This document shows, piece after piece, positions 26,297 to 38,185 of a DNA stretch of 64,000 nt. The number at the start of each line of letters is the position of its first letter. The stretch's first letter is position 1. This DNA comes from Pterobdella sp. o SKG-2022. Taxonomy: Eukaryota > Annelida > Clitellata > Hirudinida > Piscicolidae. The stretch spans positions 12,850,038-12,914,037 of the forward strand of contig OZ038322.1 in NCBI GenBank assembly GCA_964035795.1, written 5' to 3'. The notes under the pieces were generated by a model. The model saw only the letters and a program-made list of their open reading frames with translations, did not search any database and was not told the origin of the DNA. The translations under genes and the position numbers were made by a program.

Positions 26297-28245
26297 ATGG
26301 AAAATCCAAAATTTATCACGAATATAAAGTCAAAAAATGACAACAAACTAGAAGAAAATAATCTTATTTTTGAAAATGATGAAAAAATAGCAACAAGAAA
26401 ATATGTGGCAGAAATTAATGTTGAAAAGCACAAGGAATTTGATAAAAGTAAAATTTATTCAAAAAACAAAATAACTGAAAATGAAGATAAATTACAAAGT
26501 TTTGAGTTTTTTAAAAAAGATGAAAAAAGTTCAATTTGTGTAAAAAGCTTAAATAGTGGTGAAAATGAAATAACAAAGAATAATGAGAATGTTTTACATG
26601 AAAAAATTGCTCATAAGCAAAATGGTGGTGGGTGTAATGAATATAAAACTAAAATTGAAAAAAAAAGAAATGAACAGAGAGAAAAAATGGAGAAACATGA
26701 GTCAGGAAAAAATCATATAGATAAAAATAATAATTATTCAACTGAAGATAAATTATTTTATATGAACGAACATTTTTTATCTGAGGATTATAGGTAATTT
26801 GATTATAATTCAATTTCAATTTTAAACTCTTTTCTCTTAGTAGATTAGTTTTTTTTTGTTATTTCATCTTTGATATTTTCTTCATAAATTTTCACTTTTT
26901 AAATTTTCTTATTGAAAATTCTACATATTTTTTAAAGGAATTTAATTTTTCAAAATTTTTAGGGCTTGATTCTTAGCATTGCAAAAGATTTTTAAGATTT
27001 TACACATTTAGTTTTCCTATTTAATCTATTTCCAATTTTATTTGTTTCTATCATACTTAGTTAAACTCATAATATGTTACTTTGGCCTTTTTTTCACATA
27101 CTACTACTGTTTTGAGGTTATGTATAACTGTTGTCTTATTACTTAAATTATTTCAGCCATTTACTTAGTTCAATTTATTTTTTTAATTTTGATTTACTAG
27201 GAAAAAAACTTCTGAAGTGGCTAGAGATATTGTGACATATATTTGCCATTTAGGAGTTCACCAGGTTGAAACTTTCTCATTTTTTGCAAAACTTTTAGAA
27301 ATCAACTATTTAAATAATTGTTATTTTAAGAAAATATCAAAGCCAAAAATGAAAATTTTGAAGTTTTATTTATTTTCAATTGTTCGCAATTCAGGTTGAA
27401 GATCCAAAAAGCAATTCAAGTAAAATGTTGAGGTATTTAGTGGATGATTTATTAAAAACTAGAAAACAATTTATGCTGACAATGGCCCAAAACATTGAGG
27501 TTCAGTTTTTTTTTTAATAAATCCACTACTTTATTTGCAAACATTTGATATTGAAAGTTACTTCAAAAGTCTCCCAAAAATGCTTATTTCATTTATGTAA
27601 AATTTTTATTTTTTAGCATGTATGCCTACAAAAAGCAGAAGATCTTGAGAAAATTATAAACGATTTGGCAGATGAGATGTTTGCTGATGGCGTCATAACA
27701 TGGAATAACATTGTTACTTTTCTGGCATTTTCCAGTTACCTAGCCAGGTTAATTGTTTTGCATCTTTTTATATTATAATATAGAATCCCAAAAAAAGGCT
27801 TTTTAGCAGAATTTAAAATCGACAAAATTTATTTTCAAGTACTTTTTCTAATAAAAATAATTTTTATTGAACTTTTAAAAAACTGAAGATATTACAAGCT
27901 GAGATATATGTGGTCACATTTAGAAGAAATTGTATCAATCGCTATTACTAACGTTTTGATATATAAACTGGGCCTTTGGATTGTTACATCTGGTGGTTGG
28001 GTTAGTAGTTTTAATCACCATTTTAATTGATTTTTTTTATATTTCACTCTGAGTAGCTAACTAATTCTGTACTAAACAATTTTTTCCAGGATTCGTTTGA
28101 AAAGCAGTTTCCAACGTTTTGTATGTTAGAGTTTTCTTCTCTTTGGAAAATATTACTTGTACTTGTTGTAATAGGAACTTCAGTAGTTATGTTCTATAAG
28201 TTCATACACCAACTTGATCGTCCTAATGGTCCAGCTAGATTCTAG
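26297..28245 (+). CDS. Bcl-2 family protein with long charged N-terminal extension, 354 aa
   Basis: Exons: 26297-26793, 27201-27264, 27395-27499, 27617-27747, 27889-28000, 28090-28245. The phases agree and give 355 codons. After a Lys/Glu/Asn-rich first exon (residues 1-165), a BH4-like segment (EVARDIVTYICHLGV, about 171-185) is followed by a BH3-like segment (LRYLVDDLL, about 199-207), BH1 (DGVITWNNIVTFLAFSSYLA, about 245-264), BH2 (WIVTSGGWDSFEKQF, about 296-310) and a C-terminal membrane anchor (about 321-339) with a short polar tail. This is the four-BH-domain layout of multidomain Bcl-2 proteins, which act at mitochondrial or ER membranes to control apoptosis. Two key spots are unusual: BH3 has Val where Gly is normal, and BH1 has TWNN in place of NWGR. 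Pro- or anti-apoptotic role cannot be told from the sequence. AATAAA lies at 28857. The family call is firm; linkage of the first exon rests on phase. Confidence 0.87.
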
Positions 28246-30208
28246 TCTTTTCCATTATATATTGTTTTTACGTTACAAGAGTGGCGCTACGTGGAGACTA
28301 TGCTTACCGTGTTTGGGCAAATGTTTTGCAAATTTTTTTTACTCATATCTCACATTAACTGCATTTCACTTTTTACTGTGTATTTAGATCGTGAATATTG
28401 AAAGCGTGGTTGCAAAAATTATTGGTTTTTACCTACAATTATGTTTTTATTTATTATTTTTTTAAAATAATATAAATGCTAATCCTTTTTTAATCATTGG
28501 TAACGACTATGTTTTGGAAAAAGAAACAACTATTGACGAGGAAGACCAATTCGAGCCTACTTCACCACCATCAAAGATAGCTTGAACGTCTCTCTCTTTC
28601 TCTCTATCAATAGAAGGACCATTCGAACGTGCGAAAAACAGGAAATCGTGGAAGTTGCAAAAAAGCCGTGCTTCGGCAACTAGTTATTAAATAACCATTC
28701 ATTTTTTAGTGTTTTTATGAAAATCCTTATAAGGAATTGATAATGTTCAGAACCTAAGTCTCGTGTAATTAAAAAATCATGTCAGTATTTGTTTGTAAAA
28801 ACTTTTCTTTAAAATGCATTTTTTAATATACAATATTATAGAATTTTTGTAAAGAAAATAAAAATTCGGACCCACGAAATATAAGGATTAAAAAGGCCAA
28901 TAGTTATGAAACGTCTGATATTAAACTAATTTTCACAATTACAGTAACGACTATAGGAGGTTGGAGTTTTCAAAAATTTTTGTTCAAAAATCGATCATAG
29001 GCATGTAATGCCTTTTTGGGTGGTTAAAAGGTCTTTTGCACGTTTTGAAAAATATAATAACATATGCAAGTTGACTCTGTAAGAACTTAAAACATTCTGT
29101 TTATCAGAAAAAAATGAAAGAAGCTAAAAACTTCATTAATATAACTTTAATTAACTTTTACTATTACTGTGATTTTTATACTATGAAGCCGATTATGTAT
29201 TATGTAACGAGACCTTTAGAATGACCAAAATCCAATTTTCTTGACTCTTTTCCAGAACTTTTCTTAAAAACTACCCTTTCCCCAGTAAAATTGGTTTTTG
29301 TCTGCTCTCAAAAGATATATTTACACCAATAAATTTAAGATAACTAGTTAACTCATCAGTTATTGTTCCCAAAGCACTTATTACCATCGAACTATTATTA
29401 TTACTATTGAATAACATAAACAGTACTCCAAACTTATGAATGGCTTGATAAAGTCTTATTTATTGCAAAATAATTTTTTGCAAAATTCTTGTTCTATTTG
29501 GTAAATTATGAAGTTAATCCGAGAGTTAATTTTTTAAAAATTGATCTCAATTTATTCGCTAAGGCTTCAAGTAATTAAAGTATTATAAGCAGCTTTTTGA
29601 AATTTTTTTGAACAAAATTTGTTGAAAATTAACGTTTTTCTTATATTATGAACTCTTAATGAAAGATGTTTCATAGAAATTAATTAAAGAAATTTATAAT
29701 AAAAGTCCATTTTGAAGGGATTGTAAAAGAGGCCTGAGCTTTCAAGCCAGTCCCTGTTAGTACTATGGCTTCTATTAGTTGTCTTTCTATGAGTGTTCAT
29801 TTATATTTACAATTAAAAAACAGACAATCATTGGCTTATATAGATTATAATTAATTTTTAGTATTTAAACCGCAATAAGGGTTCGAAATTAATTATTTCA
29901 ATCTTAGAAAAATGAGTTTTAATAAATGTTCTTTAAATAATTTTATTGAGTTTTAATGAAATATATGATTGTTAAAATTGCAATAAACGACTAATAAAAT
30001 TTGACAAAAAGTCTGAATAAGAATTCAAAGAAACCATTCTTGCTGGAAAATTTTCAATAAAACCAGTCTTAGTTTCCCAGTGAGGTAAAACAAGTATATT
30101 AAACAAATGTTTGAGAGTATGGGTTGAAAGTACATTTATTTTTTATAATTACACTATTTCTTGTATTAAAAGTGTTTTTGTTTTTTAGTAAAATAAAAAT
30201 TCCCAAAA
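28246..30208. other. Bcl-2 3' region and intergenic space
   Basis: The first 600 bases or so are probably Bcl-2 3' UTR. A GC-richer island at about 28500-28690 has a short open frame ending in a stop (29 codons, acidic, includes DEEDQFEPTSPP) without a convincing splice acceptor. The rest is AT-rich with no supported gene. Confidence 0.4.
28857..28862 (+). terminator. Candidate polyadenylation signal AATAAA for the Bcl-2 gene
   Basis: AATAAA lies about 610 bases after the stop codon, before AT-rich sequence. AATAAA is common by chance at this base composition, so the assignment is tentative. Confidence 0.3.
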
Positions 30209-32957
30209 ATGAGTAATGAAAATAAACGGAATGCTTTTGTTGAAAAAACTTTCTATGAAAAAGACCACGATTTTCAGGGTAATAGAGTTTCTAAGGTAAG
30301 TTATGAAATATTATGAAAAACTTTTATATAAACATTGAAATACATTTATTCATATTAAATAATCAAAATATCAAAAAAAAAAACCAAGAAATCTGAATGT
30401 TCCGGTGGTCTTATAGCTTTTTTCAAGCGGAAAAATTTGAAAAAGTTCTTTTTTCGCAGTTCTTTTAACTATTTGAACTTTGAAGAAATAATTCAAAAAA
30501 ATAAGGAATTCCAAGTGAATTTATCTATTATTTTTCAACTTTCAAAAATTATTTTCCAAATTATTTTTTGTGAAACTAGGATATGGATGATATAAGAAGA
30601 AACAGAGAAAGATTGTGCTCGTCTTTAGACAAAAAACCAAGAAATATTTTCAAATCGAACAAAAGAAAACAAACAATACCGAATAATAATGAAGGTCATA
30701 AAATTTCTTCACAAAACCATTCATTTAAAAAATGTGACAAACCTAGAAAGAACTCAAACCATTTTCGTCAAATATTATGCCATTCACAAATAGCAAATAA
30801 ACAGGAATGTGACCAAAAAATAAGTAAATGCCGCTCAAAACAAAAACAGAACAGTATTTACAATGTTTCAATACATAAAAACGTATGTAACTTGGGAGAA
30901 AGTATTAGTAAAATAAATCTATATGACAATGAGAATTGTTGTTTAGAAAAAAGAAAGGAATGCCCAGATATTGAAATTATATGTAAACAAGAAGGTCGTG
31001 CTAAGTCATGCAAGAAGCGTAGAAAAGTGATAGTCACTAAAAAACCGAGAAAAAATAAAGTTTGCTACAACAAAAAGTCACACGAAAACTTTGAAGCATT
31101 CAAAGATGTCTTAATAGAAATACTCGATAAAAAATGTGACAAAAAACACATACTAGTATGCTGTACAAACTCAGAGAAAACTCCAACAAAGAAAGAATTG
31201 AACTTATTAAGTTCATCTTTGAACCAAATTAAAATGATGAACAATTGTGGAATAGAGGACAAATTAGTTATTTGCAGCAAAAAAAAGACTGGAAGTTTTG
31301 AAGAATTGCTTGAAACTCAAAAAACTGTCAGTGTTTGTAATAATGATTCCGAATCAACATATGAACTAAAAACATGTTTTAATGACCTTGAAATCAATGC
31401 GGAAAAATTCCCAAATGATTTTAATGCATTGAAATATTTTAACTCAAGTTTTAGTCCTTGCGAAAATATTCCTAGCACAGAGACTGAAAATAAATCTGAA
31501 CAGAAATTTATCGACAAAAATTGGATTTTACTAAAAAATGATCATTGCTTGGAAAATTATTCTGATTATGAAGCATTTCCTTCAAAGCATTCCTTTGACG
31601 AAACACCGATTCAGATATGTACTATGTAAATGAAAGCTTATGAAATTTTTAAATTGCTTAAATATTATTCATTTTTCAATGTAAACCGTTTCAAAATTTA
31701 TGAAAACTTTTTTTATACAGGCTGCGAAAAAGAAAAGACAAGGTTGATCAACACTTGAAAAAAATAAATACACAAAATGAGTTAATAAAAACCAATTATG
31801 ACACAAAAGTTGTTCGAAGTGCAAAAAAGAAACGTGCAAGTGTAATTTCATTTTACAGCGAAGAAAGTTTTACATCTGTGCACCAAAGTAACAAAAAAAG
31901 TTGTGAGTCCTTAGACAACTCCTCCTTCTTGAGTGAATTCCTTGAAAGATACTACAAGTTGGCAAATGACGGAATTTGTAAAAAAACTTGCACTGATGAA
32001 ACAAACATTATTTGTCCAACACCATCAATTTCACCATGTGAATATTATTCTCCAGAAATCATAAAAAAAGCAGAAAAAAAGTGTTTACCAGAATTTGAAA
32101 CGAAAGAAAAAAATTGTGCCAAAGTTGAAACAACATCCATATCTATTCAAACTGAATCAGCTGAAATTGAAAAAAATGAAATTTTTACTCAAACTAGTCC
32201 ATTAAATTTGTCTTTCAAGAGCATCAACACTAGTTTTGTAGAATGTCCACAAATATGTTCTGCACCTTACATAGTTGACAAGAGCTGTGGTAGTATATTT
32301 AAATTTCCGTCAGTTGAATGTGTTTCTCAAGATGTTTCTGACTTTGGAGGCTCATTTGAGTGTGTCGGTGAGTCTATAGAATTGAACCGCCGACCTCATT
32401 CATTCATCCAAAGTCCTTCTGACAGCTTTATAAAGCTCCCAAAGAAGAAAGAATGTAATACACCAAACAAAATAAGGTATACGCCTGAATCAATAGAAGA
32501 TAAACATATGAGATCCCCATTGACTTGTTCAACATCATCTTTTTCGAAATTAATTCCTGCATATGATGACTTTCCCGTAGAGCTACCACAGCCAGTTGCT
32601 TGTTGTGTCAACGATTTGAGAGGTTATGCAAAAAAATTTAAATCCACTCAAACAGAAACGATGAAACTTAGTTGTAGAAAGTTATCTTTAAAAATTTCGA
32701 TCTCATCTCAAAATGATTGTTTAAAATCACTGTGCTGTGATAATTATGCAAAACTCTCAAAAAGTAGTCCTTCTTTCTTAAAATTTAATTGTCGACATAG
32801 AAATGACTCTTTTTTTGATGTAGCGAAGGTTTCTCATAACCCACGCCATGATGATGAAATATACTATGAAGAAAAATGTCAAACAATAAAAAAGAATTGT
32901 GTTAAATTCAGTGCAAGCACCAAAGATAATAAACAAAAATACAACTGCTGTGGCTAA
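30209..32957 (+). CDS. Unrecognised Lys/Cys/Ser-rich protein with LC8-like TQT motifs, 789 aa
   Basis: Three exons (30209-30295, 30580-31625, 31721-32957) join in frame to 790 codons. The donor at 31625 (ACTAT|GTAAAT) overlaps a frame that would otherwise stop at once, and acceptor TACAG at 31720 restores it. I recognise no globular domain, signal peptide or membrane helix. The protein is rich in Lys, Ser, Asn and scattered single Cys, with basic patches such as KKRRKVIVTKKPRK (about residues 144-157) that could serve nuclear localisation. Residues 520-522 (IQT), 535-537 (TQT) and 685-689 (KSTQT) resemble dynein light chain LC8 docking motifs; the last is the canonical K-x-TQT form. A pyrimidine-rich tract plus TTTTAG lies 20 bases before the ATG and looks like a 5' UTR or leader splice acceptor. 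The gene structure is well supported; the function is unknown. Confidence 0.8.
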
Positions 32958-33687
32958 AATAAACTTGGCTAAATATCACTCAAGCTCTAAATATTAAAAA
33001 AAGTAAACTCAACTTATTCCATATTTTCTTAAAGAATGCTTTTTTTCCAAAAACTCTGAAATTTCGCTTAAAAGTTTTCATAAACCATGTTTTTAATTCA
33101 TAAAATTCGAAAAATTACAAATTTAAATTTGATTTGAATTTCAGTCATGTATACATTGATTTTAAAAAGCCTATTGAAAAGTTAGAATATAAAAGAAAAT
33201 TTTGCATTTATTCACATAACAATTTTTTTTCAATATTATTTTTTGTTATTTTCACTGCATTTAAGTTTTCACTCTACCAAAGATTATATTAAACTACTTT
33301 TAATATACTTCAAATGCTTTTTTTGAGTATGTGGATTTTACTAACTTATGTGATTGGTTTTAAATTTACACATTTATCTATTAAACATCGTTATTAAAGC
33401 ATTATTTTAAAACAATAAAAATGATGAATGTATTCAATTCATTTTTCAAAATTGCAACAATGTAGCCAAAAAGTTTTAAAAAATAGTGAAAACTACATTA
33501 AAAGTGAAACCTTTTCAAGTACGTGATAAACTAAGTCTCATGAATAGTTAACATCTACTCTATGTTAAGGAAAGCACTTCAAAAAAACATTTATATTTTA
33601 TAAAAAATTAAAAAGTTTTTATACTATATAACTCCGAAGATGGTAAAAAGTAAACTTTAGTTTCGGTTAATTCGCTTTTATTTTAAA
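32958..33687. other. Short AT-rich gap between the unrecognised gene and coq10
   Basis: About 730 bases without a coding signal. AATAAA occurs directly after the upstream stop codon and again at 33414. The COQ10 promoter should also lie here, but no element stands out. Confidence 0.4.
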
Positions 33688-35573
33688 ATGAAAAGAAACA
33701 TTGTTGCACTATCAGGATATACGTTGAGTTCATTAACTAAAGTTAAAAAATGTGATAATATATTTTTCAAACGTTTTTTTAACACACTTGAATTAAATTA
33801 TCTCAAGTAAGCGACCTTTAATGAAATTATGGATAAAACTTTTTTAAATCGCTCGTAACTATTAAAATTTTTCAGAAATAAAGAAAAAATTGTTCCACAG
33901 AAATATATTTCCAAAAGACCATTTTTTAACAGCATTTTCAACACTACAAATAAAAGATCCAGACATGAAGAGAAACATTTATTAGGGTAAGGCTTTAGTT
34001 GTTTTTTTTTCTTTATGAAAATTTTGTATAATTTATTCAGAAACGTTCTTGAACTTAAAACATATAAAAATTTCATTAAAAAAACTTTCTTTAGTATTTT
34101 ATTAAATATACTAAATTTTTTTCCCTCATACAGTTATTCAATAGAGCAAATGTATTCTATAGCAGCAGAAGTGCAACACTACAGGCATTTTGTACCTTGG
34201 TGTATTGAATCTTCAGTCTTTAATTTCAATCCTTCAAAAACTGCATATAAGTGTACAATTGCTGTTGGTTTCCCTCCTCTTGTTGAGAGATATACCTCTA
34301 ATATTACAGTGAAAAAACCTCATATAGTAAAGGTTCAAATATTTTTATTCCTTAAATATGTTTGAAATTGATAAATTAGTTTTAACTTTCTTTGAAAAGT
34401 TATGCTATTTTAACAATATTAAAACAATTTTTTTCATATTTTTTCACTCTTATGAACCTTTAATTAGTTGATTTTTCAAAACTATCTTTTTTGAAGTTTC
34501 AGTTATGTTGTTTCAAGTATATGAAAGTTACTAAAATGGCAATTATATTTATAATGTTTTATTATTTATTTGATTCCATCATTAAAGAGCATAAATACAA
34601 CTGGTTAGACATTTTTTTCAATTTTTATGTCATGTAACTGTATAATCAGTTCATATAATTAATGAATGCCGCTTTTTATTAATAGTTAACAAATGAGTTA
34701 TTGTAATCTTAAAATTAAATGGAAAAGCTATAAGTTTTTAGGTAAGAAATATACTTATCAAATTCTTGATTGAAAACTTGGAGTTGAGATAACTACTAAT
34801 TTTAATGTCTTCTATTTGGTGATCAGGCACAAATATTTTAAGCTTAAACTTTTCTTTTTTAAAACTGGAATTTATTAAAATTTTTGAAAATATGATCACG
34901 ACAGTCAGTGTGTTCAGATGCTCATATGTTCAACCATTTATTGACCATTTGGAAGTTTGAGCCTGGCCTTGACAACAGAGAGGATACTTGTATTGTAGAC
35001 TTTTTTGTATGTTTCATTTATATTATTATATTTATACATGAAATACCAAGCTAAAATTTGGTTATTCAAATTTAAACTAAACTTTGTAAAAACTAGTTTT
35101 TTACTTTACTGAGAAATCATTTTTTTCATATAATTTCTTTATACATAAAAAAAACTTTGATCTTCAATAAAACTCAAACCATCCTGCTATGGCAGCAATT
35201 ATATAAATTTATTGTTCATAAGCTGTTCAGCATTATAATTTATTCAAAGGTGGAGTTTGAATTCAAATACTCCTTGCATTCACAAGTGGCCCAACTCTTC
35301 TATGATGAGGTTTATATCATCTTTCAAATTAGAAATCATATCAATAGTATTGATCTTATATCAAACTCAAGAATATTTTCGATTCATAATCATAGCTTTA
35401 AATCTGTTTCCATGCTAACATTATAAGTAATTTACTATGATAAAGTTTTCATCAAACAATAACTTAATTTTTTAAACTTATGGCAGGTGATTAAACAAAT
35501 GGTTAGAGCGTTTTTCCGTCGTGCCAAAGTGTTGCACGGTAATCCATCAATAAATTCCCGAAAAATTAAGTGA
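33688..35573 (+). CDS. coq10: COQ10 coenzyme Q-binding protein (START-like, mitochondrial), 225 aa
   Basis: Exons: 33688-33806, 33876-33986, 34134-34332, 34905-35006, 35250-35309, 35487-35573. The phases agree and give 226 codons. The N-terminus (MKRNIVALSGYTLSSLTKVK) is basic, hydroxylated and free of acidic residues, as in a mitochondrial presequence. The family core follows: a YSIEQMYSIAAEVQHYRHF segment ending in VPWC (about 77-100), GFPPLVERYTSNITV, FNHLLTIWKFEPG, FEFKYSLHSQVAQLF and VIKQMVRAFFRRAK. In the family, COQ10 is a START-like lipid-binding protein in the mitochondrial inner membrane or matrix. It binds coenzyme Q and is needed for efficient ubiquinone function in respiration. 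The length matches the family (about 200-250 aa). AATAAA at 35705 is a plausible polyadenylation signal. It ends 425 bases from the convergent myosin light chain gene. Confidence 0.93.
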
Positions 35574-35998
35574 CACCACGCTTTGAGGGTAATTGTAAAT
35601 GCATTGGATTTCAAATTAGTCAACTTCTCGTTGTAAATACAAAAAACTGCTAGGAAACTTTACTTGATTAAATTATGAAGAATTAAATTACTTATTCTTT
35701 ATAAAATAAATCCAATCAAAACTTTCAATGTTATTTTAATAGGAACTATCAATAAAAATATCTTTCTGGAATCATCATGTTGAAGATTAAATCAAGATTT
35801 TAAAAATTGGCTATTCAAGCATAAGATTCACATAAAAGTAGATTGAATTTAAAATATACTTGGATAACAGAATGAAAATAAAAGCTAGTCAATGAGGAGA
35901 ACCTAATTATTCAATAAAAACAACAATACATTAGAGAAAACTAAAATTGAACACAAGCACTATTCTAATCAAATGTATAGATTTAGATCTTGTGTAAT
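35574..35998. other. Convergent 3' intergenic region (coq10 / myosin light chain)
   Basis: Both neighbours end here, from opposite strands, so this short AT-rich stretch should hold both polyadenylation sites. No gene is seen in it. Confidence 0.5.
35705..35710 (+). terminator. Candidate polyadenylation signal AATAAA for coq10
   Basis: AATAAA lies 132 bases after the COQ10 stop codon, a normal 3' UTR distance for a compact gene. Chance occurrence is possible in this AT-rich DNA. Confidence 0.45.
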
Positions 35999-37020
35999 TC
36001 AACCAGTGATAATGGCCTTTATGAAATCTGTTGAAAATTACTTTTCATTGTTGAAATGAAAAAATTTTAAAAATCAAAGAATAAAAAAAAAATAACTTAA
36101 TTGGAAAGTATTTTTTAAAAATGAATTATTTCTTGATTCACCTTCATAATTCACATTGCCTTGATTATCTTCATGGCCTGTCAACAATTCATTCACTTCA
36201 TCATCCAATAACTTTTCTCCTGTAAGAAAAATATTGTAAAATAAAGAACACGATAGACCTTTGAGAAATTACCTTAAATGATCTATATGATTGAATTGAT
36301 TCAAACCTAAGTTAGTGAGAAGGTGTCTCAATTCTGCAGCATGAATAGTTCCATTTTGATCTTTATCAAAAACTTTAAAACCTTCTAAAAAGTCTTCAAC
36401 CTTGACAAAAACAACCAGTTTTTTTTATAAATTTATCAATTTTATTTTTTTCTTTATATTTTATATCTCACCTTAGGCACTTCTTTATTTTTTGAGATTG
36501 TAACCAATATAGGAAGAAATTTCTCAAAACTTACTCTACTGTCTTTAAAATAGAAATAATTATAAATATTTAATTTCTATAGTAGCTTTTATTTCTGTAT
36601 GTGTCCCAATAAGTAAACACAAACAAAATTTGACGTTTCAAAGCTTTGAAAAATTCTATTACATTTTCAACTTACTAGGTTCTTCATTATAAGTGACCTT
36701 CTTAACTTCAGCTTCTGTAGGGTTTTGACCCATAGCTCTTAATACCTCTCCCACCTGACTTTCTGCTATTTGACCATCACCCTTACTATCAAAAAGACAG
36801 AAGGTCTCTTGGTATTCTGTATGATTATGAAATTATAAGAATCTACACTTATAGAGTTAAAAAATTATATTTAATATTATTGAAAAAAGGTTATTAAAAA
36901 CCTGCAAGCTGGTCATCTGAAAACTGAGAGTGAAACGAGTTTTAAATTGAGTAATAGTTGAATTAAATCGAAAAGTATTTTACATGGTCTTAAGAAAATG
37001 AAAATGTCAAAACTTACCAT
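35999..37020 (-). CDS. Essential myosin light chain (EF-hand), 145 aa
   Basis: Exons: 37020-37018, 36923-36902, 36816-36676, 36542-36472, 36400-36307, 36219-36142, 36027-35999. They sum to 146 codons with consistent phases. The first coding exon is only the ATG, followed directly by donor GTAAGT. The sequence is MYL6/Mlc-c like from end to end: [66 protein letters not shown] and [12 protein letters not shown] at the end. It would bind the neck of a myosin heavy chain as the essential light chain. EF-hand loop 1 (residues 18-29) has Gln at position 12, where Glu is usual. The third loop (91-102, [12 protein letters not shown]) keeps all canonical calcium ligands. The fourth looks degenerate. 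No N-terminal Ala/Pro-rich extension of the vertebrate muscle type is present. A calmodulin is excluded by the family-specific motifs. Confidence 0.93.
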
Positions 37021-37268
37021 TTTTATTGTTTTTAATTGCGTTCACTATGAGTATTCAACAACTATTCATCAACACTAGGATACGAATTCAACAAGGAAAT
37101 ATTAACTAAGGTTACACTAAAAAGCACACAACCTCTGTTTTTTTACTATTACTGTGTGAACTTTTAAAAAATATTTCAGATTGTAAAATTTATAAGAAAT
37201 ATTTATTTTATATTTTATAATTAAATTTTCAACGCTTTTTCATGCACATTTTTCCACCACAATCTTAT

Positions 37269-37410
37269 GAAATAAGGAGATTTATGAACACTAATAATTT
37301 TTATTAAATACAAAGCTTTTTGTTATCATACTTAAATATGTTACATTGATAACGAAAAGCTTTGTTATGTAATAAAAAATTATTAGTGTTCATAAATCTT
37401 TTTATTTTAT
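37269..37410. repeat. Fold-back (MITE-like) inverted repeat
   Basis: Arms of about 60 bases (left about 37269-37328, right about 37350-37410) are near-perfect reverse complements, sharing GATTTATGAACACTAATAAT and ACAAAGCTTTT, with a short loop. No open frame is present. It is a non-autonomous DNA-transposon-like hairpin next to the myosin light chain promoter. Confidence 0.85.
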
Positions 37411-38185
37411 TGTGGCTCGTGAAAAATCATCAATTTTATAAAACAAAAAAAAACTGAAAGTAATATAGAATAGGAATAAATATAAAATTTTTTTTATTTG
37501 TTTCATTTTCTGCACACTAAAACCTGTTATATGAAGTGTCTTTTGATCAAAGTTTGTGTCTCACAAAAAACCGACGAGACACATTGAATCTGATGAAAAA
37601 CGACTTCGGCGTAATGGTCAATTAAAAATAAAGATTTCCCTTCGAGAACCTTAATATTTGACCTGTTCTCGTTATAAATTTTTCGTCTTTTTTGGGCAAG
37701 CGCTTTTGAAACACTTAGCACTAACTTCTGCCAAAAACAAACTGAGTGCTTTCATATTTTTTGCTAACAAAATTTTCATTTTCTTTGGCTAAAGTCTCTT
37801 TGGAAGCCAAACTCTTTCTAGACAGTTTTGTTCCGCATAATATTAGACCATTTTGCTAATAATTATAAAAATTTTAGCGTTATCTTATTTTTAATTTTTT
37901 TTTCTACAAGCTTAAAATTTATTGATTCACCTTATATAATAACCACCCATAATTTTAGCTTAGTTCCTTATAATTGATATAATGAATTGCGTTTTGTTAC
38001 TTCTCTCCCGCAAAGTTTCAGAAAACCCACCCATGTCTCATAGTATATGCCTTAAATAATCAAACATGTTTGTCCTTGTTTTGAATTTTTGTATTAATTC
38101 TTCTATTTGTAGTTTTATAAGTTTCATTATTTCATAATTTTTGTTTCACAACTGAACTTTTTTAGAGACATCTTATGTACTTTTA

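Noticed and set aside
31065..31517. Minus-strand open frames opposite the orphan gene
   Set aside because: They are antisense shadows of the long plus-strand exon, whose splice sites and frame are coherent.
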